Shown here in pieces: positions 50,820 through 60,628 of a DNA stretch of 64,000 nucleotides; the stretch's first letter is position 1; each line of letters begins with the position of its first letter. The stretch is taken from positions 62,001-126,000 of IMG/VR virus record IMGVR_UViG_3300034685_000200; one strand, 5' to 3'. Both the position numbers and the translations under genes were made by a program. A model generated the notes under the pieces. The model was not told the origin of the DNA and ran no database searches. It worked only from the letters and a program-made list of their open reading frames with translations. The DNA is from a virus.

Positions 50820-50905
50820 TTTTTATTTTCCTCTATGCTTATTTTAATTACCATTAAATGTCCAATAACCAATCCACTCAGAACACCCAAAACAAAAAAC
50901 CACAT
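50816..50905 (-). CDS. Tiny membrane protein, 29 aa, overlapping the next
   Basis: ATG 50905 with a strong SD (TTAGGAGG); product MWFFVLGVLSGLVIGHLMVI plus a short charged tail (KISIEENKK). A single TM segment. With the 43-residue protein it forms a two-gene minus-strand cassette in an otherwise plus-strand late region. Confidence 0.68.
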   Translation of the reverse strand: MWFFVLGVLSGLVIGHLMVIKISIEENKK

Positions 50906-50971
50906 TCTGGTATCAATCCTCCTAAAGGTCACTAATTTATCAAAACTTTTGAGATAAGGAGAACAACTATA

Positions 50972-53281
50972 ATGCTTTCTCCGTTTTATTTTAGAACGCT
51001 TTTACCGAAATAGTCCTATATAAACTTCGAACTTCCCACGTCATTATCTAAATGGAATGAATTTTATGAATCTACCCCAGTCATGGATAATGTTGATGTG
51101 TGGGACTTCACAAAAACGCTTAAACTCTTTGAAAACGACGACTTCATTTTATATTCCAATGGTGTGTTTGTCAACAAGCTAACTGACGTTTTTTGTTCTC
51201 CTGGTGCCGTCTATTTAGACTGGTATGCTAAACTTTTATTGAATTATGAACAAGAGCCAGCATAGACGATTTCATTGTTTAATGATAAATCAAAATAGAT
51301 GCTTAAATATGTGACTGAAGACACTTACTAGTTGTATTATAATTAGTTAATTATAGATAAAAAGCTCATTCATAAAGCAAGTAAAGGAAGTGTGATACCT
51401 AAATACATATTTGACTCACTTAAGCCAATTGCTGTAAAGCTTAACATTGAAACACATGAAGTTTTAGAAGTTAAGGAAGCGCTTCCTCATGAATTGTTAT
51501 ATGCAATTAAAAACACCGGTACCGTAAATGATCATATTGTCGTTTTTCTAGGCGCAATTGGAAAGCAGGATGATTGGAAACCAAACTTAGCTCTTTACCC
51601 AATTTACAGCTTGTATTTTGGTGATATGAAATATCTAGGTCAATCTCTTTTTGATTGTTATCTTGAACCAGATTCAGATAAAATGAAAGTTGTTAGCTGG
51701 TTTGCTGTTGACGGTACTGAGAAATTGGACTACCACACCAACTTAGCAATTGAATATTTATATAATTACGATTTTGATGATTATTTTAAATTTACAACAG
51801 TTGTTGATACATACTTTAAGGACGTTTATGACATTACATCCAATGCTCTTTCGTGGTTATTTCCAATTTGTAAGATGAGCAATAGTAGGGCATTATCATC
51901 TAAAGATTATGAATGTTGCTTTGTAAAACGGAGTGATTTTCCATATACTTAGCATACCATAAGTCCGAGATAGGTTATGAATTTTACACGTGATGGGGAT
52001 AAAGTTGGAATTTCATATTAGAAAGACACTATTTTGTATTACACATTCGACATGATGGATATCTCAAACATGTTATATTCCATTTTTCCAGATGCAACAC
52101 CCGGTCAACTTGATGATATGTTAAATGTTGAATTATCTTTGGATTTTATTAGAAGCCAAAAACCAGTGTCGCTCCTTTTACCAGATACACTTTATCCAAC
52201 AAACGATGAAGAAAGTATTAAATTACTTGTTACATCGGCTTATATTACAAAATCACTTGAAAATATTTTAAATGAAACTGATTATACAAGCACTGATGGT
52301 ACCATTTAGAACTATAAATCTTATTATAGCTTCGAGACTTTAATTGCATTAAATACAGTACCTTATCATTACACAAACTCTCAGTAGACAACAAGCTAGA
52401 GAGATTCATCTGCCATTACGTATATTATGGACATATGGAAAGAACTTGGATTTATTGATATACAATCTTACGTATTTCATCCCGTTTTTGTTGATTCTAT
52501 TAAGAGCGCTCAGGTAACGATGGAAACATGGTCATCGGGACAAAATCTTTCGGAGATTGAAGATCAAAGTCTTTTGTCACGTGCCCAGCCCAAAATGGTC
52601 TTGGATTCCAGTGAGCAATGTTACGGCCTCTAGGAAGACACGGGTTTTGTGTCAACCCCGTTGGACAATACTTCACTTGCAAAGATTTCGTGGAAAAATA
52701 AAGTTCCTTCTTACCTTTTCGCATTAAGAAATCAAAATGGGAACAGACAATTGAATATCATTGCTGATAAAACCAATTTTCAGATTGTCCCGATTCATGC
52801 CGATCAACCCAACACATTCTATGTGGATTATGACGGTCTTCTTTTTCTTAAAACGGCAATGGATGGAGATGTTCTAGAGTTATCAAAAATCATGATTCAT
52901 CGGGACGATACGAGGAACCAATGGAAACTCGAATTTAAGCTTCATCAGATGGATAATCAATTAACACAACGGTTGATTCGATTTGATTTTCATGGCGGAA
53001 AAACGGTTAGCATACCAGTAAACTTGTTATATGAATATGGTCTTGGTTTTGAACTCGTATCAAGTGAAAACCTTACGGATGCAGATATTTTGAAACTTCT
53101 TTACATTGTTATTGATAAATCAGTAGATGAGAAAAATTTGTATTTAGAACGGCTATTAAAAAATTTGGATCAATTGAAGTTACATTTTAAGAAGCTAACA
53201 TCGGAAGATATTGCTCTTCGATTTGTAATTGGTAATCGTGAATTACAGGAAATTATAGCAAGTAAGGATGCGACAATATAA
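50972..53281 (+). CDS. Large recoded structural protein, 769 aa (twelve TAG)
   Basis: ATG 50972 (AAGGAG) to TAA 53279, with TAG at 51011, 51263, 51296, 51329, 51341, 51950, 51971, 52016, 52307, 52382, 52394 and 52631. Four of these lie within 80 bases (51263-51343). Beta/alpha mixed, acidic, with many Leu/Asp; no known motif. Presumed virion protein. Confidence 0.87.
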
Positions 53282-53296
53282 TATGGAGGATGCCGA

Positions 53297-54385
53297 ATGA
53301 AATTCCTTTGGCACAACTTTTTAACGCAATAGATTGATGAACATTTTTATTCTGACGTAACACACTTGTGTGAAGTTTATCCATTTGGAGATTTATATTG
53401 TAATTGTATTTTGGTAAACAATAATCAACTTTATATAACTGCTGAAGCACTTTCTGGTGCGTACAAATCATTTAAATGCCCAGAAACATTAATCGTTGAT
53501 CGAATGGAACTCTTAAAGTTGTGGAACGATACAGATAAAAATCTTTTCTTTGCATCGTTTCAGATAAACAACAGTCAAATCTTGTCGTTTCTCATTTCTG
53601 AATACGACGAATGTAGGTTTTTTCTGGATAGCACCGATTCTTCCAAGACGGTCTCGTTCGTCAAATCAAAAACCCCGCTCCATCTATCATAGACAACAGA
53701 TAATTGGGTTCTTGCTGGGTGGGACGGCACAAGGACGACCAAGCTCCAATCAATTTCCTTGGGTGATGATTCCACTCTGGCGTCTCTAGAAGCAACTTTA
53801 ATTTCCGTGGGTGAACCATGGACTGTCTTTCAAACTTATCAAATTTTGGATCGGATGCAGTGGACATTTTATCTCGATGTATCGAATGTTGGATTCTATT
53901 CGTGGGATTTTGAAGCTACTAAATCCCTTCTTGAGAATTCCGAAACCGCATTCACCGTTGAACCATCGAGTAGTAATTTGCAATCGTTTCTTCAGGGTGC
54001 ATTCGTTGGTCACGACTGGGTGGTTTTTGCAAACAATTCAACCGTGATCACACGATCTGGAACCACCTACCGTATGCTTCATGTTCCAACGGCATTTAAA
54101 AGGGGAAATGCTGGTTCACAAGTTGTTTTTTCTTCTCATAAGTATAATATTTTTAAAGAATTGGTTGTTCAATTGGAAGGAAATCAAGATCTTTTTCAGT
54201 GGTCGATTGGAAAAATTTTATTGGAAAAACATGGTCTTTTTTCAAGTGAAACTAACTTAAGTGGACTTACATCAGTTGTTACTGAACAAACAAATCCTTG
54301 GTTGAAACCGCTAAAGTATACAAATGAAGTTATCATGGATTCAGTTGTTTATGATCGATTCAATGACGAATCAGATCTAATCTAA
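53297..54385 (+). CDS. Recoded virion-type protein, 362 aa (two TAG)
   Basis: ATG 53297 with SD GGAGG, TAG at 53330 and 53690, TAA at 54383. Beta-rich with many Trp/Phe, similar in style to the product at 13143. Ends at a terminator shared with the convergent 1,541-residue gene. Confidence 0.82.
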
Positions 54386-54387
54386 GT

Positions 54388-54430
54388 AAAAAAAAAAATG
54401 GTGGTGGGCTTAATTCTCATCCCACCACCA
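54388..54430. terminator. Terminator between convergent late genes
   Basis: Perfect stem TGGTGGTGGG/CCCACCACCA (54399-54408 and 54421-54430) preceded by A11, so on the minus strand the hairpin is followed by U11. It mainly terminates the minus-strand giant gene. Confidence 0.88.
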
Positions 54431-54438
54431 CATTCTAT

Positions 54439-57400
54439 TTACTCAATCAAATATTTTATCATTTTCTTACTTAGATACTCGGAATAAGGAAGAATCATAT
54501 ATAAGTTTCCGGTTTTTGGTGGAATATTCTAATTTTTTACAATATTTATAAAATTCTGTACATACTCTTCAGTTTCATCGACAATGCTGTAGAACCATTT
54601 CATCCTCTAATCATCGTCTGAGTCAAGATTTGGATCATTTCTATCAATATTATCTTGAACGCCACGAGCAATAAATTCATTTAAGTCAATTGTGCTTGCC
54701 TAATATGCATCACCATAATTGTTTGTTGTGGCACAATATACATTTCCTGAAGAGTCGATAACTCCATAATACTATACATCAAGATCATTTTCATCATCAA
54801 AAAGAATATTTGGTAGATCTTTTTGAATTAGCATACATTTTCCAGGTGGCAAAGTTGTTGCTTTTTCTATAATTTCATTATTATTATAAGTCTCTATATC
54901 ACTACCCCAATATCCAATATCATATACCCAGTAATTTAAATCATCAAAATATTCTGATGTTAACAATCTATCAGATGATTGTGCATTCAAACGAAACATA
55001 GCATACTACTTACTGAAATATCCTGTATTCGAGTTTTCAAGCATGTCTACACTTGGATTTTCGTGTGAGAGAAGTTCTGTCTTTGGATGAGCTACATCCT
55101 AAAGGGTATAAGCACCGGAGATAGTGTTTTGATGCATTATTTGTAAAAAGTAGTTTGGTGTATGAGCATTTTGTGTTGAAGTAACATTCGACCACAATGC
55201 CGCAAAAATGTAGTTTCCGCTACTTAATCCCACGATGTTTGTAGGAGTTAGCAATTGTTCATATGTTGCATCAAATCGGAGTACATTTTCGTTAATGAAA
55301 AGTGATCCATTATATTGGTTAGCACTAAACGATTCGCCGTAGTTTATATTTGAAAGTACAGCCGTTAAATCAATAAATGGTGCTCCGTGTATAATATTTT
55401 TTGATTGATAAATTGTCGTTGATGTATCAAAATTATCTGTTGACAAAATCATTGGATATGATATTGAACTATCGTGCTATTTTATTGGAATGTTAGTTGT
55501 TACATCGACTTTTTGAAGTGGTGAACCAATAGAACCATTTTCATATATTACATAACTAGTTTTATCAGTGTATTTTTCGTTGAATTTAACTATTCTCTTT
55601 CCATATAAGAGTAGAATCCAAGAAATCCAAGATTCCATTGTATTATTTGATTTTGTTGTTAATGTATCTTCTATTTTATCATAATAAGCAAATGTCATTG
55701 GTAATGAATAATAATAGTCATAGTCATAATAATAAGCGCTTGGATTTTTTTCTCCTGTATTAGGATAAATCAATGGATTACGAACTCCATTGCCACGTAC
55801 AATGTAATTTCTATTCATTGGATACTAAGATAGATAAACGTGTGAATCACTTAACATACCGACGAAAGCATTTGCCTGTCTCAAATGTTGTTGTGGGTAG
55901 TTAAATGCATCCTATTGTGAAGCCCAAGCGAACTAACGGTGGTACATTCGAATAGCGAGGTTATTCATCGGGGCAGTAATCGCTTCAAGCTTCCATAGGC
56001 TTGTTGAATCCAATGAACTCTAGTTAAAAAGCTTATTGGCGATACTTTTACCAGATAATTCTTTTATTACTTGTGTCGTTTGGTCGATGTTATAAAGTTT
56101 TCCTGTAAAATCAGTAAATTTTTTTCCAAATGCATAATTTGGGGTTGGTATATCAAATGTAGTACCATCGCTTATGAAAACGGGTGATACTCCAATTTCA
56201 TTGAAGTAATCGTGGATATCATCGCAAAGAATTTGCGTGTTTTCAAAAAATGTTATTTTACCGATGGTTCTTGTAGGATCGACGTAATATTCTTGCTTAC
56301 CAGGATCTCTCACGATCTACATGTTGGGAGCGACAAATCGGATTTTCTAATTGGGGTTGTTGATTTTCGAAATCGTGACTTTTTTATATGCATCATCAAC
56401 AAAACCACTATTTGATAACGCAACTGAAGAATCTTCGGTAGAGTAAAGAACAATAATTGAAAATCTCCATCCTTGAGACGCCTCGTACAATGACATACTA
56501 TAGTAGTTCGTCACATCACTTGGATAATCTTCATAAACAGCCAATGCGTCATATTTTCCATCAGAATACGGAACAATGAGCCACTTATCAAATGTCTAGT
56601 CAACAACTGGTTTTGGTTGTGGATCGTTGATGTCCGTCATATCCCAGTTTATGTATGTAACATCACGACTTGTTGGCTTGTTGGTTGTCAGGGATTTCTG
56701 ATAGAGCATGTCATATCGTCGCCCGTTATAGACTGGACGATCAAGATTGTTGAATTGTATGACCCACGGCTACTTGTTATGACTTATCTATGTTCCATTT
56801 TGGTTGGATACATAACCACTTGTAATCGGGTGCATCAAATTGATACACAACAAAAATTGTTCTACTTCCGTTTTAAACTCAATTCCGTGTAGATTGTAAA
56901 GAATCAACCCAAGCGTTGGGTGATCCATTGTTGTATCAGGAAAGTTTATTTGAGTTAGATCCATATGTGGAACGGATACTGGAAAAATGAATGTGGAATT
57001 ATCGTTAGAATAAATTTCGTTTACACTAAACGGTTCATCAAAATTTAAGTACATTGACGAAAGGAACTGCCAAGCGAAGAAAACGGAGCTATCCTGTTCA
57101 TAAAGTTTTTGCGTAATTAGATTTTCATAAAATGTGGAATCAAGATTTGAAGAATCTCCAAATCCAAATGAGAATGTTACATCGGAAACTAGGTGAGTTG
57201 CATCGAAAAGGTGTGTGGTGTTGTCGTCGTAAAAATTGAGGTTTAAGAGGAGAGTTTGTTTAGGTTTTGAAGCAAACGTGGAATCCGTGGTTTCAAACTC
57301 CCACGAATGATTCCATTCCCAGGTTTTTTCTACAAGAACGTAATTTTGGGTCGAATCGTTGGCATTGAATACAATGTTCCAATCTCGGAGAACCATACTG

Positions 57401-59064
57401 GAATTGTCGATTATTTGAACGGGATGCAAATCATCGAATGTGTGGATGTTTTTATTGACGATGTTCATGTCGGTTCCGTCGATTTCCCACATGAACCATC
57501 GCTGATGAAATTTTATTTGGGGAAGAATATGGATGTTTTCAACCCACCATTGTACGTCTCGTGGATTCCAGTTGATGGAATTGAGTAGATCCAGGGAGGT
57601 TTGGTCCATCCATCGCAGGTTGTAAAACACCTAAAAATGGGGTTGAGCACTCGAAATATCTCCTACGGCCCAGGAATCAGACCAGAATGGACGAAATCGA
57701 CTATGGACCTTTTGAAACCAATTGAAGGTGGTAACGTCGAGGGACTATACGGCATTGTTTTGGTTTACCATCCAGTCTGCCGTATCCGTATAGTCTTCGA
57801 TGGATCGTTCCTTGGAAAACCAATTATCAAGAACGTGGTTGGTTTCCCATAGATAGTGATGATTTTTTTCATTTTGCTATTCACCCATATCATAAAAATA
57901 TGTTGGCAATCTCTTCATTGCTTCTTCATCCAAAGCAATGGGTGATGTAAAGTGACGTTCTGAATATGTTCGATCCGTTGCGTAGAGATCGCTTGCTAAA
58001 AGATCAATAGGAATATGAGTATAATCATCATCTGATAAAAGTGATGTAAAGGAAATGTCGTTTGTTGTAAAATCTGCTTTTACAATAAAATGATCCAATA
58101 AAACGCCATTTACACCGGATAGCCATTGAAATTCAGCCGTTTCTTGTTCTTCAATAATTATGTAACTAGGTGGAGTATAAATTTTATTCAGCCAAAAACT
58201 TCTCAACCAACGATTAAATTCAGATAATTTTCGTGGATCGATACCCAAAAATACTTTGTTTTGTGGATTTTCAATTGAAGAACTAACCAAATCCACCCGT
58301 GTTGTTTCATCCGACACTTCCCATGTAGATTTGTCGATAAGATTGGTTGGGATGATTGGATATCCTTTATAAATTGACAATGGTTCAATAGTAATGTTTG
58401 ATATTGTAATATCGTTCAGTTCCAATAGGTTCCATTTATTTGTTGCTATTGTGTTGTAATACCAATTTTCTCCTGGTTTGCTAAAATCGTATTGATAATT
58501 TAGTTTAAGATATCCTTCTGAACCACCAGCATTGAATTGTTTTGACAAAATATACCATTTTGAATAATTAAGATCTCTTAGTATTGTATGGTCATATTCA
58601 ATAAAATCATCTAATTTAACGAGAAAGTCTTTATTCTAACTGTCGATTTCTGTTTTGATAACATTATGATCAAACATCTTCAATGATTTTGTCCAAATCC
58701 CACGAATTGTGGCATTTTTGATGGGATTTACGAACGAAATGAATCCGTAAATGTAGCCTGGTTCAAATGGGTACATATAAAAGTTTGCCAGAAGAATTCC
58801 ATAATAATACTTATCGAGAACAACTTTTGTATTCGTTCGTTCTTTTTTCTCGTTTAACCAGTCGCATAGTTCCTGGATACTCATGTTGATATCTGGAATT
58901 GGTTCGTAAATATAAATTTTCTCCAATTTACTGTATGAACTCGATGGAAATCCGGTATATTCTAAATCCCAGTAAACCTTAAAATATGCAAGCATGTCGC
59001 CCTCGGTAAAAAAAATGTTTTGTGTATTGTTTTTTCCGTGTTGTTTAATTAGTTTATTTGTCAT
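54439..59064 (-). CDS. Giant recoded structural protein, 1,541 aa (about twenty TAG)
   Basis: Minus-strand frame from ATG 59064 to TAA 54439, joining eight standard-code pieces; TAG codons include 58636, 57877, 56788, 56347, 56020, 55477, 55099 and 54772 plus about a dozen in between. No other stop interrupts. Aromatic (very Trp/Tyr-rich) and beta-type throughout, with Asp/Ser/Thr loops; no catalytic motif recognised. The start lacks a clear SD, and the short divergent spacer to the SpeD-like gene holds two TATACTA boxes. Role inferred as tail or fibre. Confidence 0.87.
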
Positions 59065-59133
59065 TAAAGAATATACTAATAGTACAAACCACAAAAAATA
59101 TACTAGATGAGAGACGTGAAAGGAGTATCTAAA

Positions 59134-59544
59134 ATGAGTTACGGCATCGATTACAATCGTGTTGGACCGTTTCGCCAGCGACTTTGCGTGGACTGCTATG
59201 GAGTCGATGCTACTCTTCTCGGTAAGATCGATCATTTACACCAATTTATGAATGAGTTGACCAAGCGGATCGGAATGCGTGTGTTAGTCCCCCCGATTAT
59301 TGTTCAAGTTCCAGTGGTCAATGCCTATGAATCCATTGCCACGGAAACGGATTGCGGATTAAGCGGAACGGTCGTATGTTCTTGTAGTGTGCACACTTAG
59401 CCGGAATTGCAATTTATTAGTGTTGATATTTATACATGTAAAGAGTTTGATGTTAATGATGCCATTGATACAATCAAGCAATTTTATTCGCCAATTGAAA
59501 TGATATTAACAGTAAATAGTAAAAAGAAAGGAGCTGAGCCGTGA
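59134..59544 (+). CDS. S-adenosylmethionine decarboxylase (SpeD)-like protein lacking the pyruvoyl Ser, recoded (one TAG)
   Basis: 136 residues from ATG 59134 (AAAGGAG). It aligns by eye with SpeD: LCVDCYGVDATLL (family x-x-D-x-Y-G-C-D-x-x-L-L), GLSGTVVCSCSVHT, PELQFISVDIYTCKEFD (family S-I-H-T-W-P-E...D-x-F-T-C). His87 and the Cys of YTC are kept, but the Glu-Ser self-cleavage pair is Val81-Cys82. The TAG (59398) is codon 89, right between HT and PE, where SpeD usually has Trp or another aromatic. Either a changed enzyme or a non-catalytic homologue. Confidence 0.7.
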
Positions 59545-59837
59545 AAATTTTATGGTTTAAATGTACTAATTGTGAAAAAGTATAGTCAGAAAAGGGTAAG
59601 CTAGCCATAGATGTTTTGAAGAATTTGAGCAAAAAAGGTTGCCCGTATTGCATTGAAGAAGCTTGTAATATGTGTGATGAAGTCTATACATGCGAAACTC
59701 CCTATAATTGTTCTTACATCCAATCTCTTCATGGTAAAATCATTCTTCTTAAAATTACTGAATCAAATGAAAAAACTGAAGCGTTGGCAACAATGCTCAA
59801 TGACGATTTGATTAAAGTCGTATCTTTTGATGACTAA
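59541..59837 (+). CDS. Zinc-ribbon-type protein, 98 aa, recoded (one TAG)
   Basis: GTG 59541 overlaps the previous TGA (GTGA) and has AGGAG upstream. TAG at 59583 is read. Cys pairs CTNC and CPYC, plus four later Cys (ACNMCDEVYTC...NC), look like one or two zinc sites. The first pair is joined to the second only by readthrough. Function unknown. Confidence 0.75.
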
Positions 59838-60171
59838 GAGTAAAACCATGCAACAGAAAGTTATTAAAATAGATGAATACAAAAAATTTAAATGGTTCTA
59901 CAATCAACTCGATTGGGTTGTGTGGTGGTATGACGATGTTACAAATAAATTTCTTCCAGTTTTTGATGACACAAGATTTGCCGATGGAATGAACTTTGTG
60001 TGCAAAAAATGTGGGTATCTTGCAGGTTATGTTCGAATGGATGGGGCAGATCTTCACATGGCATATATTGTTGTTCACATTGTTTGTAATCATTGTGGTA
60101 ATGTATGGAAACGTAAAGGAATTATGCCAATGTGGGAACGCATTCTAATGGATTGGGAAGAGGATTCTTGA
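59830..60171 (+). CDS. Zinc-ribbon protein, 113 aa
   Basis: Overlaps the previous gene by 8 bases if ATG 59830 is used (ATG 59848 is possible). Cys pairs CKKCG and CNHCG are about 30 residues apart, the classic four-Cys zinc ribbon; Trp-rich elsewhere. No TAG. With the preceding gene it forms a pair of small zinc proteins. Confidence 0.75.
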   Translation: MTKSKTMQQKVIKIDEYKKFKWFYNQLDWVVWWYDDVTNKFLPVFDDTRFADGMNFVCKKCGYLAGYVRMDGADLHMAYIVVHIVCNHCGNVWKRKGIMPMWERILMDWEEDS

Positions 60172-60197
60172 CAATCATTTATTTCATGTGATATAAG
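60168..60197 (+). promoter_or_regulatory. Sigma70-type promoter
   Basis: TTGACA at 60168, 18-base spacer, TATAAG at 60192, in the context TGATATAAGATTATC. Closely resembles the promoter at 60572. Confidence 0.75.
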
Positions 60198-60227
60198 ATT
60201 ATCAACAAGAACAATAGGAGGCCAATC

Positions 60228-60452
60228 ATGAAAGTTGATAGAAAGATGGTGAGTGTACTGGCACGTGATCTTTTTCTTCTCCATGAAATGTATGCTTTCA
60301 ATAATGAATATAAAGAAAAACTAAAAGAATTCAAAAAACACGTGTATGTTGCAGATAAAAAACTTTATCGTTTGCCTTCTGGCAGATTGGGAAAACTTGA
60401 AACTGCACTTCACAAGTGGTCGGTTGTTGCAGTTAAAGAGTTTAATAAATAA
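60228..60452 (+). CDS. Small basic protein, 74 aa
   Basis: ATG 60228 with SD AGGAGG. Helical and Lys-rich (KEKLKEFKKHVYVADKK). It has its own promoter and terminator, so it is a single-gene unit. No TAG. Function unknown. Confidence 0.75.
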   Translation: MKVDRKMVSVLARDLFLLHEMYAFNNEYKEKLKEFKKHVYVADKKLYRLPSGRLGKLETALHKWSVVAVKEFNK

Positions 60453-60470
60453 AAAAAAAAACATCTTTTC

Positions 60471-60497
60471 GCCGGTCTAACAATGACCGGCTTTTTT
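60471..60497 (+). terminator. Rho-independent terminator
   Basis: Stem GCCGGTC/GACCGGC with a 7-base loop, followed by T6-G-T5. Confidence 0.92.
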
Positions 60498-60571
60498 GTT
60501 TTTACAATTGTTAATGACTTATTGAATGGTTAATAAAAGTTTAATAAATGCTCTATAATATCATTTTTTAA

Positions 60572-60601
60572 TTGACAACCACATCCTTAATTTGATATAA
60601 G
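60572..60601 (+). promoter_or_regulatory. Sigma70-type promoter for the SNF2 helicase
   Basis: TTGACA at 60572, 18-base spacer, TATAAG at 60596 in GATATAAGAGAATC. Start codon 28 bases downstream. Confidence 0.78.
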
Positions 60602-60628
60602 AGAATCAAACAAAACAGGGGGGTGTTG

